NCBI GenBank assembly: GCA_046714175.1
Contig: JBKKBI010000048.1
Coordinates: forward strand, 1-38,446
DNA: 38,446 nt
Direction of reading: 5' to 3'
DNA from: UBA11373 sp046714175
Lineage (GTDB): Bacteria > Actinomycetota > Acidimicrobiia > Spongiisociales > UBA11373
Shown: positions 7,964 through 14,742 of the stretch, one piece after another
Numbering within the stretch: position 1 is the stretch's first letter
Layout of the letters: each line of letters starts with the position of its first letter
The notes under the pieces: generated by a model
The model's input: only the letters and a program-made list of their open reading frames with translations
Database searches by the model: none
Told to the model about the DNA's origin: nothing
Position numbers and translations under genes: made by a program

Positions 7964-8722
7964 ATGCCCGCAGACTTCACCCTCATCGACCGCGTCATCG
8001 TCGTCACCGGAGCCAGCCGCGGCATCGGTGAGGCGATCGCCCGCGCTGCTGCCGGCGCCGGTGCTCGTGTGGTACTTGCCGCCCGCAAACAGGAGGGACT
8101 GGACGGCGTCGCGGCGACGATCCGATCAGAGGGCGGGACTGCTCTTGCCATCGCGACCCATACCGGCAAACCCGACGACGTCGCGGCCATGTTCGCGAAG
8201 GCGGCGGCCGAGTTCGGGAACATCGACGGCCTCGTCAACAACGCCGCCACCAATGTCTACTTCGGGCCGATGCTCGGCATCGACGAACCTGCCTGGGACA
8301 AGATCTTCGAGGTGAACGTCAAGGGCTACTTCAACTGTGTGCGCGCCTTTGCGGCCCACAACAAGGGGGGCGGCTCGGTGGTCAACATTGCCTCGGTTGC
8401 CGGCCTGCGCGCCGCCCCGCTGCAGGGGGTGTACGGGATGACCAAGGCAGCCGTGATCTCGATGACCCAGAGCCTGGCAACGGAACTCGGCCCGGGGGGA
8501 ATCCGGGTCAATGCGATCGCGCCGGGTTTGGTGGAGACCCGGTTCGCCCAGGTGCTCGTCGACGACGAGGCGATCCGGGGCCACTTCGTCGGCCGCACCG
8601 CATTGGGCCGTCATGCCCAACCCGACGAAATGGCGGGCACTGCGGTGTACCTGCTCTCTCCGGCGTCGTCCTATGTGACGGGCCAGACCATCGTGGTCGA
8701 CGGCGGGATGACGGCGACGTGA
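7964..8722 (+). CDS. Short-chain dehydrogenase/reductase (FabG-like)
   Basis: 252 aa, the usual length for a classical SDR. The cofactor loop TGASRGIG lies at 15-22, NNA at 92-94, and the catalytic Ser144, Tyr157 and Lys161 in NIASVAG and YGMTK. The C-terminal block PGLVETRFAQ and YVTGQTIVVDGGM are typical of 3-oxoacyl-ACP reductase-like members. RxxR-type basic residues after strand 2 (AARKQEG) suggest NADP(H), but this is inference. The substrate is not determined by the sequence. It starts 9 nt after the amidotransferase-like gene but appears to have its own leaderless promoter. The convergent DinB gene lies beyond a 7-bp repeat tract. Confidence 0.9.
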   Translation: MPADFTLIDRVIVVTGASRGIGEAIARAAAGAGARVVLAARKQEGLDGVAATIRSEGGTALAIATHTGKPDDVAAMFAKAAAEFGNIDGLVNNAATNVYFGPMLGIDEPAWDKIFEVNVKGYFNCVRAFAAHNKGGGSVVNIASVAGLRAAPLQGVYGMTKAAVISMTQSLATELGPGGIRVNAIAPGLVETRFAQVLVDDEAIRGHFVGRTALGRHAQPDEMAGTAVYLLSPASSYVTGQTIVVDGGMTAT

Positions 8723-8744
8723 GCTTCGCAGCTGTCAGCTAACC

Positions 8745-8814
8745 GGACGCCGGACGCCGGACGCCGGAGACCGGAAGCCGGAAACCGGAAACCGGAGACC
8801 GGATACCGGAGACC
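8745..8814. repeat. Heptanucleotide tandem repeat, GGANRCC family (10 units)
   Basis: Ten consecutive 7-bp units: GGACGCC three times, then GGAGACC, GGAAGCC, GGAAACC twice, GGAGACC, GGATACC and GGAGACC. Two further units of another type (AGCTGTC, AGCTAAC) stand just before, at 8730-8743. The tract fills the gap between the convergent SDR and DinB genes. The same unit recurs at 12477 and 13269. Confidence 0.9.
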
Positions 8815-8830
8815 GGCGCAGTCGTCGGGC

Positions 8831-9337
8831 CTACTTCAGCCCTGCTCGGATCTCCCCGATCTGACCACGGTGCTCGGCCTCATGCTGCATCAGATGGTGC
8901 AGGATCCAGGATCCGCCGTTGCCGTCAGCACCCGAGACAAAGGTGCGATCCATGTCGGCATCGGTGAAACGATGCAGTTCGCGGCGCACGCACTCCCGCA
9001 CCCACTCCAGGCGCGCCTGATGCCGCTCCAAAGGCTCCGCCACCGGACTGAGCCAGCCGTTCTCCTCGCGCACGTCCACCGGGAACCACTCGGCGGTTCC
9101 CTCCGGGAATTCGCCGCCGAGCAGGTCTGCGTACAGCCAATCGAGTTCGATCGCGGCGATGTGATAAAGCAGGGTTCCCACCGAGTTGGGCGAACCGGCC
9201 GGAGTCCGGTCCAGGTCGCCTGAGTCGAAGCCCTCCAGGTCGCGCCACAAGCGGCGCCGAGTGTCCTCCATCATGGCCAGAAACCGGCCGACCAACGGCT
9301 CGTAACCGGGGACCGGATCGAGATGCCACTGCCTCAT
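8831..9337 (-). CDS. DinB-family protein (DUF664-like four-helix bundle)
   Basis: 168 aa from ATG at 9337. The family is a four-helix bundle with a three-histidine metal site; relatives include mycothiol- or bacillithiol-dependent transferases. Visible candidates are His in TLLYHIAAIELDW and two in HHLMQHEAEHRGQI near the C-terminus, which is the usual HxxxH end motif. The start codon overlaps the stop of the homoserine kinase gene by 4 bp (ATGA), so translation is probably coupled. Its biochemical function is not known; a thiol-dependent transferase is the best family-level guess. Confidence 0.83.
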   Translation of the reverse strand: MRQWHLDPVPGYEPLVGRFLAMMEDTRRRLWRDLEGFDSGDLDRTPAGSPNSVGTLLYHIAAIELDWLYADLLGGEFPEGTAEWFPVDVREENGWLSPVAEPLERHQARLEWVRECVRRELHRFTDADMDRTFVSGADGNGGSWILHHLMQHEAEHRGQIGEIRAGLK

Positions 9338-10173
9338 CCGACTCGCACCCCATCCCGGTCGATCTCGGGAATGAGCACTTCCCCGGAGCCGGCGAGCACC
9401 TCTTCCATCGCAATCCGCACCGCATCGCGCCGCTCCTCGGTGGTCACCGCCAGCACGGCCGGACCTGCGCCACTCCACGAGGCGTGCAGCGCGCCTGCGG
9501 CACGAGCGGCGAACCCGAGCTGGAACGAGATCGGCGAGAGGTGGCGCCGCGGGGTTTCGTGGGACTCGTCACCGGCAGCTCCGCGCAAGGCCTCGGGATC
9601 GGCGGTGCGCAGCCCTTCGGTTAGGAACACGATCCGGGCTGCGGTTCGCACCGCCACCCCGCGGGACACCTCCGCAGCCAGCACCGCCCGGGCCTCGGCG
9701 GTGGCCAGTGCGGCCTCGGGTACGGCCACCACCACGCACAGCGAGGGATGGATCGACAGTCGGCGCACCTCGCCGAGCGCGCCCACCGCCACCAGACCCC
9801 CGTACACCGCCGCGGCCGCGTTATCGGGATGGCCCTCCGCGCCGGCGGCGCTGCGAAACACCCGTTCCAGACGCATCTCCCCGCTGGAAGCCGCGAGCGC
9901 CGCCGCGGTCGCCACCCGGAGTGCGGCGCTGGAGCCGAGACCGCGTCCGATCGGGATCTCCGAGGTGACTTCGACCCGGTGCGGTGGCGCCGCCCCGGCC
10001 ACTCCCCACACCAGCGCCTCCAGGTTTTCGTCGCTGGTCCCCTCCGGACCCACCACCTCCCAGCCCTCTGCCTGCTCGACCGCCACCCGGCACCGCGGAG
10101 ACAGGGCCAGGGCGAGCACGTCGAAACCGGGCCCGAGGTTCGCCGACGACGCCGGGGCGCTGGCAGTGATCAC
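9334..10173 (-). CDS. thrB: Homoserine kinase
   Basis: 279 aa, GTG start. It phosphorylates L-homoserine with ATP for threonine synthesis. The GHMP-kinase fold is seen from APASSANLGPGFDVLALAL at the N-terminus, the ATP loop PIGRGLGSSAA (74-84), GHPDNAAAAVYGG, and the C-terminal motif SWSGAGPAVLAV. The length is near the family minimum of about 280-310. It overlaps the CDF exporter gene before it by 4 bp (GTGA) and DinB after it by 4 bp. This is unusual, because thrB normally follows hom and thrC; neither is in the window. The GHMP family is broad, but PASSANLGPGFD points clearly to homoserine kinase. Confidence 0.9.
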   Translation of the reverse strand: MITASAPASSANLGPGFDVLALALSPRCRVAVEQAEGWEVVGPEGTSDENLEALVWGVAGAAPPHRVEVTSEIPIGRGLGSSAALRVATAAALAASSGEMRLERVFRSAAGAEGHPDNAAAAVYGGLVAVGALGEVRRLSIHPSLCVVVAVPEAALATAEARAVLAAEVSRGVAVRTAARIVFLTEGLRTADPEALRGAAGDESHETPRRHLSPISFQLGFAARAAGALHASWSGAGPAVLAVTTEERRDAVRIAMEEVLAGSGEVLIPEIDRDGVRVG

Positions 10174-11084
10174 AAGTGCTTGCCGTACTCGATGAAGACG
10201 CGGGTGGCCTGTGGGACCACGGCCGCGATCGCCGCCTCGATGCGGTCTGTCAGCTCCTCGAGCTGCGCCCCACTGCGACCCTCTTCCACCGTGACGTCGA
10301 GGTTCACCAAGATCTCATCGGGACCCAGGTGCATGGTGAGCAACCGTTCCACCGTGTCGACTTCGCCGACTGATAGCGCAGCTGCCCGGATGGCAGCGCG
10401 AACATCACGGGCGGCAGACTCACCCACGAGCATCCCTTTGGTCTCGATGGCAAGGATCCAGGCGGTGACACACAGCATGACGCCGATCACCATCGATGCG
10501 ACACCGTCCCAATGCGGATCGCCGGTGACGTCGGCGACCACGAGGCCCGTGGCAGCGACCAGGATCCCGAGCACGGCCACCGAATCCTCGAACAACACCA
10601 CGAGCAGGGTCGGGTCTTTCGTCTCCCGGATCGCTTTCCACGGACGCCGGCTCCCCCGTCTCCGGTTGAACTCCTTGAGGGCGGGACGGAACGCCACCCC
10701 GAGTTCAAAGATGGCGGCAACTCCAAGCACGATCAGGTTGAAGGCGATACCACCCTCAGAGTGACGTGGATGGCGAAACCGGTCGAGGCCTTCAGTGAAG
10801 GCGACCACGCCACCGCCGACGAACAGGAACACCGCCACCATGAAGGCCCAGAAGTACGCCTCCTTGCCCTGGCCGAACGGGAAACGGACCGTGGGCTGGA
10901 GGCGGCTCTGCTTGGCGCCGCGCAAGAGAAACAACTGATTGCCGGTGTCCGCCACCGAATGGAACCCCTCGGCGAGCATGGCGGTGCTGCCACTGACGAA
11001 GGCGGCGATGAACTTGAGCACCGCGATCCCGGCATTGGCCACCAGGGCGAGCAGCACCAATACCCGGGACTCGGCGGAAGACAT
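10170..11084 (-). CDS. Cation diffusion facilitator (CDF) metal exporter
   Basis: 304 aa. CDF proteins are membrane antiporters that remove Zn(II), Fe(II), Co(II) or Mn(II) in exchange for protons. The N-terminal helices include AEGFHSVADTGNQ with H42 and D46 as transmembrane metal ligands. The later helix reads VLFEDSVAVLGI, with Glu-Asp where many zinc transporters have His and Asp four residues apart, so the metal may not be zinc. The C-terminal domain (about 215-304) contains the conserved GPDEILVNLDV strand of the dimerisation module. It is the first gene of a three-gene operon with 4-bp overlaps and has a leaderless promoter signature. Confidence 0.9.
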   Translation of the reverse strand: MSSAESRVLVLLALVANAGIAVLKFIAAFVSGSTAMLAEGFHSVADTGNQLFLLRGAKQSRLQPTVRFPFGQGKEAYFWAFMVAVFLFVGGGVVAFTEGLDRFRHPRHSEGGIAFNLIVLGVAAIFELGVAFRPALKEFNRRRGSRRPWKAIRETKDPTLLVVLFEDSVAVLGILVAATGLVVADVTGDPHWDGVASMVIGVMLCVTAWILAIETKGMLVGESAARDVRAAIRAAALSVGEVDTVERLLTMHLGPDEILVNLDVTVEEGRSGAQLEELTDRIEAAIAAVVPQATRVFIEYGKHL

Positions 11085-11091
11085 GGCGGCG

Positions 11092-11097
11092 AGTGTA
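11092..11097 (-). promoter_or_regulatory. Putative -10 element (TACACT) for the CDF-thrB-dinB operon
   Basis: On the minus strand TACACT ends 7 nt before the ATG at 11084, without a ribosome-binding site. It lies back to back with the promoter of the divergent cytochrome gene, about 52 bp away. Confidence 0.5.
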
Positions 11098-11149
11098 AAG
11101 AGAAGGCACCCGGCACCGAGTGTCAGCGCTCAGCTACTGCCCAGGTCTC

Positions 11150-11155
11150 TAGATT
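11150..11155 (+). promoter_or_regulatory. Putative -10 element (TAGATT) of the lipoprotein cytochrome gene
   Basis: TAGATT ends 6 nt before the ATG at 11162 with no ribosome-binding site between, again fitting a leaderless transcript. Confidence 0.5.
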
Positions 11156-11161
11156 GCTGGC

Positions 11162-11629
11162 ATGCGTCTGATCGGGGCGGTGCTGGCACTCCTCGCCGCG
11201 GCAGCATGTTCCACCGCGCAGCAACCGATCTACCCCTCGCTGGTCACCGGGGAAAGTCTCCCTCCGCCGCCCGGGCTCGACGCCACGCTGATCGCACAGG
11301 GGGCCGACCTCTATGCGGTCCACTGTGCCGGGTGCCACCGCGCCGACCTGACTGGGGATCCGGAATGGCGTTCCCCAGCTGCCGACGGTGGATTTCGGCC
11401 GCCGCCCCATGACTCGAGTGGCCACACATGGCACCACTCCGACCAGGCTCTCGTGGACATCGTGCTCTATGGCTACGACCCGCCGGTGGCTGAAAGCCGG
11501 ATGCCACAGTTCTTCGGTGTCCTCACCGAAGAACAGGTACTGGCGATTCTCGAGTTCTTCAAGTCGTCGTGGGGCGGCGAGGAACGCCAGTACCAGTGGG
11601 AGCAAACCCTCCGCCACGTGGACGGCTGA
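11162..11629 (+). CDS. Lipoprotein c-type cytochrome
   Basis: 155 aa. The first 16 residues end in the lipobox LAAAAC (C16), so the mature protein should be lipid-anchored on the outer face of the membrane. One haem motif CAGCH follows, inside ADLYAVHCAGCHRADLTGD, and the likely axial Met is in SRMPQF. As in the cytochrome at 4447, a His-rich stretch (SSGHTWHHSDQAL) separates haem and Met, so the two look related. It is divergent from the CDF exporter. An electron-transfer role outside the cell is clear from the haem motif; the partner is unknown. It ends 4 bp before the convergent PhzF gene. Confidence 0.85.
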   Translation: MRLIGAVLALLAAAACSTAQQPIYPSLVTGESLPPPPGLDATLIAQGADLYAVHCAGCHRADLTGDPEWRSPAADGGFRPPPHDSSGHTWHHSDQALVDIVLYGYDPPVAESRMPQFFGVLTEEQVLAILEFFKSSWGGEERQYQWEQTLRHVDG

Positions 11630-11633
11630 GGTG

Positions 11634-12431
11634 TCACTTTTCCAGGACGCGCACCTCGACGCGCCGCACCGTCCCGCCGAGTGAAGCGTGACGCTCGTTC
11701 CAGGCGAGTCGGATGGTGGACGGCGCTCCGATCTCATCACCCTGGGTGACCGTCGCCGAACCCGATCCCTCTCCGATGTGGCGGCGAACCGCGGCCAGCG
11801 CCGCCGCGGCGCTACCTGTGGCGGGATCTTCGGCGATGCGATCCCGTGGGGCGAAGAACCGGGCCTTGTAGCCGCCCTTGGTCTGCGCCATCAAGTAGAG
11901 CATCTCCGCCCCGTGGCTCACCAGAGCATCGAGATCGGGGCGCGCCTCGGCCACGGATTCGGGGAATCCGAGATCCACGACCAGGTAGGGAATCGGCATG
12001 TCCACCCACCACGCCCCGATGGGTTCAGGCAGGCCCGCAGCGAGGGCGATCGCCTCGGCCTCGGGGGCACTGCGCACCGCATCGACCATCGGAGTGTCCA
12101 CCCAAACGACGTCGCCCTCCATGCGGAACGGGATCTCCCCGACCCCACAGGTCATTCGATCGGTGGTCCCGGGTCCGATCATCCCCAATACCCAGGCCGC
12201 GCCGACCAGAGGAAGCCCGGCGAAGGGCAGCTCGCGGCCGGGAGAGAAGATGCGCACCCGAGGTACTCCTCCGTCGCGCCAGTCGATGAAGACCGTCTCC
12301 GAGAAGCCATTCTCCAGCGCCACCTCCTGCATGCCCGTGGCGGAGATGCCCGTGACGTCTGTCACCACCCCGAGATGGTTGCCGCCCTTGTCGTCTCGGG
12401 TGAAAACTCGAAGCACATAACAGTGGCGCAT
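11634..12431 (-). CDS. PhzF-family isomerase/epimerase-like protein
   Basis: 265 aa. PhzF proteins share a diaminopimelate epimerase-like fold of two similar halves; PhzF itself isomerises an intermediate of phenazine synthesis, but most relatives have unknown substrates. Visible are GGNHLGVV near the N-terminus (normally GGNPxxVV), the catalytic Glu in ENGFSETVFI (E45), RIFSPGRELPFAGLPLVGAAWVL and EDPATGSAAAALA. No other phenazine genes are present, so a phenazine role is unlikely. A TAACCT hexamer (minus strand, 12441-12446) lies 9 nt before the ATG, slightly farther than in the other leaderless-looking genes. Confidence 0.87.
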   Translation of the reverse strand: MRHCYVLRVFTRDDKGGNHLGVVTDVTGISATGMQEVALENGFSETVFIDWRDGGVPRVRIFSPGRELPFAGLPLVGAAWVLGMIGPGTTDRMTCGVGEIPFRMEGDVVWVDTPMVDAVRSAPEAEAIALAAGLPEPIGAWWVDMPIPYLVVDLGFPESVAEARPDLDALVSHGAEMLYLMAQTKGGYKARFFAPRDRIAEDPATGSAAAALAAVRRHIGEGSGSATVTQGDEIGAPSTIRLAWNERHASLGGTVRRVEVRVLEK

Positions 12432-12476
12432 TGGGCGCTGAGGTTATCAACGCGATCCGGTCCTGGGGGAAAGCGC

Positions 12477-12504
12477 GGATACCGGAGGCCAGATGCCGGA
12501 AGCC
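12477..12504. repeat. Heptanucleotide repeat, GGANRCC family (4 units)
   Basis: Units GGATACC, GGAGGCC, AGATGCC and GGAAGCC stand in tandem in the gap between the PhzF gene start and the end of the methyltransferase-like gene. It is the same family as at 8745 and 13269. Confidence 0.75.
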
Positions 12505-12565
12505 GGACAGATGAGTCGGACCTAAGCGGCAGGTCTGGCTGGGGGCTGTCTTGATGTCATCTGAT

Positions 12566-13240
12566 TCACAGATCTACTGGTTCGTTTCGGATCAGGCGCG
12601 CCATCATGTCGCCGACCCTTTCCGCGGGGACCGCTCGCATCAACTGCGCTCCGGACTCTCTGAGCAGTTCTCTCTTGGCGTCGATGTCCGCGCGGCGCCA
12701 CTGTGCCGCCAGTGCCGCAGGGGTGTCTTGGCGAATCAGGTGTCCAGTGTTTTTGGGGCCGAGCACACCCAAGCCGTAGTCGTCATCGACCACGAACCAC
12801 GCCCGACCGCTCGGAAGCGCGACATCTCTGAAGGCGGCATATGTGGAGCCGCACCAGGCTCCCTGTCCCGGCCGGATCGTCTCCGCGGCCAGTTCGTACG
12901 GGGGATAGCAGTCGTGGGCAATCAGCCACCCGCTCCTCCTAGTGCGTCTTCCGACGTGCCGAAACGCCGCCACCGACGACCGGTATGTGTGATGGGGATC
13001 CATGAACGCGACGTCGAACTGGCCGAGCCGCCGGGCTTCCCGGGCCACCACTTCGAGCGACCGAAGCCGGGCGAGTTCATCGATCTCTGGACCCCCGTAC
13101 CGCAACGAGACGAGGGTCTCGAACTGGCCAATGCCGATACCGGCGAGCGCTGGGTTGCCCGTGACTCCGGTGGTGACGAGGAGGCATCGCTTGGCCCCAG
13201 TGGCTTTCGCCACCGCGTGCAAGAGTTCGTGGGACATCAT
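12566..13240 (-). CDS. Class I SAM methyltransferase-like protein
   Basis: 224 aa. The block FDVAFMDPHHTYRSSVAAF followed by GGWLIAHDCYPP-like residues (SGWLIAHDCYPPYE) resembles the Methyltransf_24 type of Rossmann methyltransferase, where a DxxHxY motif ends strand 4. The usual Gly-rich SAM loop is replaced by LLVTTGVTGNP near the N-terminus, so SAM binding is not certain. The C-terminal third (ADIDAKRELLRESGAQLMRAV) is helical. No ribosome-binding site is evident, and the nearest TANNNT hexamer is 12 nt upstream. It is isolated between two heptanucleotide tracts. I do not recognise its substrate. Confidence 0.6.
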   Translation of the reverse strand: MMSHELLHAVAKATGAKRCLLVTTGVTGNPALAGIGIGQFETLVSLRYGGPEIDELARLRSLEVVAREARRLGQFDVAFMDPHHTYRSSVAAFRHVGRRTRRSGWLIAHDCYPPYELAAETIRPGQGAWCGSTYAAFRDVALPSGRAWFVVDDDYGLGVLGPKNTGHLIRQDTPAALAAQWRRADIDAKRELLRESGAQLMRAVPAERVGDMMARLIRNEPVDL

Positions 13241-13268
13241 CGGAGGGGCTGGAGGCTAATCGCGGGGC

Positions 13269-13446
<178 letters not shown>

Positions 13447-13448
<2 letters not shown>

Positions 13449-13483
13449 GATCAGCTTGGAGCGGGTGAAGGGAATCGAACCCT
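13447..13483 (-). pseudogene. Duplicated 3' end of tRNA-Gly
   Basis: 37 nt identical to 13597-13633, exactly 150 bp away. The copy carries the T arm, the 3' acceptor strand, discriminator and CCA of the tRNA-Gly plus 10 nt of downstream DNA. Beyond it, where the anticodon arm should be, the sequence diverges, and no matching 5' acceptor strand (GCGGGTG) exists upstream. It therefore cannot fold as a tRNA. It could be an old attachment-site repeat or a local duplication. Confidence 0.75.
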
Positions 13484-13558
13484 AAAGCCCTGCCCTCCGA
13501 AAGCCAGCACTCCCTCCACACGGTCCAACCACGGTACGACTGAGAAACGAAGAGGTGA
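13484..13558. other. Unassigned 75-bp spacer between tRNA fragment and hairpin
   Basis: This stretch is not similar to the tRNA, and I see no ORF, promoter or repeat in it. It is what remains between the two 37-nt copies once the hairpin is removed. Confidence 0.5.
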
Positions 13559-13591
13559 CGGGTTTCGCCTCCGGGAAGGAGGCGAAACCCG
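13559..13591. terminator. Strong hairpin downstream of tRNA-Gly
   Basis: CGGGTTTCGCCTCC and GGAGGCGAAACCCG are perfect 14-bp arms around a 5-nt loop (GGGAA). It lies 15 nt past the 3' end of tRNA-Gly on the minus strand and is followed there by a T-rich stretch (TCACCTCTTCGTTTCTC). This fits a terminator for the tRNA transcript, though the T tract is imperfect. Confidence 0.7.
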
Positions 13592-13606
13592 AGGGGCCGA
13601 TCAGCT

Positions 13607-13680
13607 TGGAGCGGGTGAAGGGAATCGAACCCTCGTATCGAGCTTGGGAAGCTCGTGTTCTGCCATTGAACTACACCCGC
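13607..13680 (-). tRNA. tRNA-Gly (anticodon CCC)
   Basis: 74 nt including an encoded CCA. On the minus strand the acceptor arms GCGGGTG and CACCCGC pair perfectly, the D arm is GTTC...GAAC, the anticodon stem CGAGC/GCTCG encloses TTCCCAA (anticodon CCC), the variable loop is 4 nt, and the T arm is GAGGG-TTCGATT-CCCTT with one G-T pair. The discriminator is T, followed by CCA. A TACGAT hexamer lies 10 nt upstream of the 5' end. Confidence 0.97.
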
Positions 13681-13690
13681 AGGAGGGCGA

Positions 13691-13696
13691 ATCGTA
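13691..13696 (-). promoter_or_regulatory. Putative -10 element (TACGAT) for tRNA-Gly
   Basis: On the minus strand TACGAT ends 10 nt before the tRNA 5' end, a normal distance for a tRNA with a very short 5' leader. A convincing -35 box is not visible. Confidence 0.45.
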
Positions 13697-13702
13697 CCGA
13701 AG

Positions 13703-13921
13703 TCACCGAGCGATGAGACTGGCGCCGGCCCAGCTGGCGATGACCACTCCGACGGCCAGCAGGAACCACACTCGACCCCGGTGTAGTTCTCCGGACACCC
13801 CTACGGGCTTAGCACCGCGCCGTGACATGACCAGCGCGTACGCATTCCCCACCGCCAGGGCGCCGCCCATGGCGAGCATGATCTGCGCAAGAAGACGGTC
13901 CAGGTCGAAGATGTCGGCCAT
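13703..13921 (-). CDS. Small hypothetical membrane protein
   Basis: 72 aa from ATG 13921. Two hydrophobic segments are visible: LLAQIMLAMGGALAVGNAYALVM (about 9-31) and VWFLLAVGVVIASWAGASLI (about 50-70), joined by a basic loop (SRRGAKP). I do not recognise the family. A longer reading frame from 13972 would start inside a hairpin-forming region and looks less likely. It lies just upstream of tRNA-Gly on the same strand, so the two might share a transcript. There is no clear ribosome-binding site, which keeps the confidence moderate. Confidence 0.55.
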   Translation of the reverse strand: MADIFDLDRLLAQIMLAMGGALAVGNAYALVMSRRGAKPVGVSGELHRGRVWFLLAVGVVIASWAGASLIAR

Positions 13922-13936
13922 GAGAGGTAACCAGGT

Positions 13937-13957
13937 AACAGGCCGTCGCGGCCTGTT
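13937..13957. other. Perfect inverted repeat upstream of the small membrane protein
   Basis: AACAGGCCG-tcg-CGGCCTGTT is a 9-bp perfect stem with a 3-nt loop, located 16 nt before the start codon of the small membrane protein gene. It could be an operator, an mRNA 5' structure or a terminator for dcd transcription; no T tract is present. Two GGTAACA/GGTAACC-type units flank it. Confidence 0.5.
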
Positions 13958-14010
13958 CCAAATCAGGCGCACGGATCCTGCTCCCCGTTAGGGGTATTCC
14001 TCTGGCTAAC

Positions 14011-14024
14011 CGCTGACCGCTGAC
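14011..14024. repeat. Two-unit heptanucleotide repeat (CGCTGAC)
   Basis: CGCTGAC is repeated twice in the 174-bp gap between the small membrane protein gene and dcd. Two units could be chance; I list it because other 7-bp tracts occupy gaps in this window. The rest of the gap holds only the inverted repeat at 13937. Confidence 0.4.
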
Positions 14025-14095
14025 GGCTTCTCCTGACGCGCCTGAATGGGAACTCGATGAGACGCGGCAAGAGCGCAAGCGAATGGGCTCAGGCG

Positions 14096-14668
14096 CTAGG
14101 TCCGGCGACCAAAGTCCTCGTGGACCCGGCTCGGCGTCGGACCGCGTTGGCCCTGGTACTTCGAGCGAGCACCGCTGGATCCATAGGGGTGCTCGGCACG
14201 GGTGCTGAGCTCGTAGAACGATAACTGACCGATCTTCATCCCCGGATAGATCGCGATCGGGAGCGTCGCCACGTTGGACAGTTCCAAGGTGAGATGCCCC
14301 TCGAACCCGGGGTCGACAAAGCCGGCTGTGGAGTGGATCAGCAGCCCGAGCCGACCCAGCGACGACTTCCCCTCCAGCCTGGCAACGATGTCGTCTGCCA
14401 GTCGCAACACCTCCAGGGTGGAGCCGAGGACGAATTCACCCGGGTGCAGCATGAAGGGTTGGTCCACCTCGGTGGCCACTTCCTTGGTCAGATCGTCCTG
14501 TTGCTGCTTGGGGTCGATGAACGCGTAACGGTGGTTCTGGAACACGCGGAAGTAGCGGTCGACTCGCACATCGATGCTGGACGGCTGCAGCAGCGCCGGG
14601 TCGAACGGGTCGATCGCAATCCGGCCCATCTCGATCGCGGCTCGAATCGAAACGTCGGAAAATATCAC
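14096..14668 (-). CDS. dcd: dCTP deaminase, probably bifunctional dCTP deaminase/dUTPase
   Basis: 190 aa from GTG at 14668, exactly the length of the mycobacterial enzyme. It makes dUMP precursors for thymidylate: monofunctional enzymes stop at dUTP, while the Mycobacterium and Methanocaldococcus type goes on to dUMP. The sequence follows the mycobacterial protein closely: QPSSIDVRVDRYFRVF, HPGEFVLGSTLE, EGKSSLGRLGLLIHSTAGF, the catalytic Glu129 in HLTLELSN, MKIGQLSF and KYQGQRGPTPSR. The open frame continues upstream, but the start is fixed by conservation and by a -10 hexamer 6 nt before the GTG. It is divergent from the alpha/beta hydrolase gene. Confidence 0.95.
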   Translation of the reverse strand: MIFSDVSIRAAIEMGRIAIDPFDPALLQPSSIDVRVDRYFRVFQNHRYAFIDPKQQQDDLTKEVATEVDQPFMLHPGEFVLGSTLEVLRLADDIVARLEGKSSLGRLGLLIHSTAGFVDPGFEGHLTLELSNVATLPIAIYPGMKIGQLSFYELSTRAEHPYGSSGARSKYQGQRGPTPSRVHEDFGRRT

Positions 14669-14674
14669 CGCCGG

Positions 14675-14680
14675 ATCGTA
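14675..14680 (-). promoter_or_regulatory. Putative -10 element (TACGAT) of leaderless dcd
   Basis: On the minus strand TACGAT ends 6 nt before the GTG at 14668. The start codon is independently fixed by similarity to dcd proteins, so this is one of the firmer leaderless cases in the window. Confidence 0.55.
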
Positions 14681-14728
14681 GGGCGGGTACCGGCGGACTG
14701 TCGGGCGTCCTCCGAACGCGGGAAGACA

Positions 14729-14734
14729 TATGCT
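14729..14734 (+). promoter_or_regulatory. Putative -10 element (TATGCT) of the alpha/beta hydrolase gene
   Basis: TATGCT ends 8 nt before the ATG at 14743, with no ribosome-binding site. It faces the dcd promoter about 50 bp away. Confidence 0.45.
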
Positions 14735-14742
14735 GGTCGGGC

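Noticed and set aside
11634..12431. Phenazine biosynthesis locus
   Set aside because: No other phz genes are present; PhzF relatives are widespread with unrelated roles.
12441..12446. Leaderless -10 for the PhzF gene (TAACCT, minus strand)
   Set aside because: It is 9 nt from the ATG, beyond the 6-8 nt seen in the others, so it is not counted among them.
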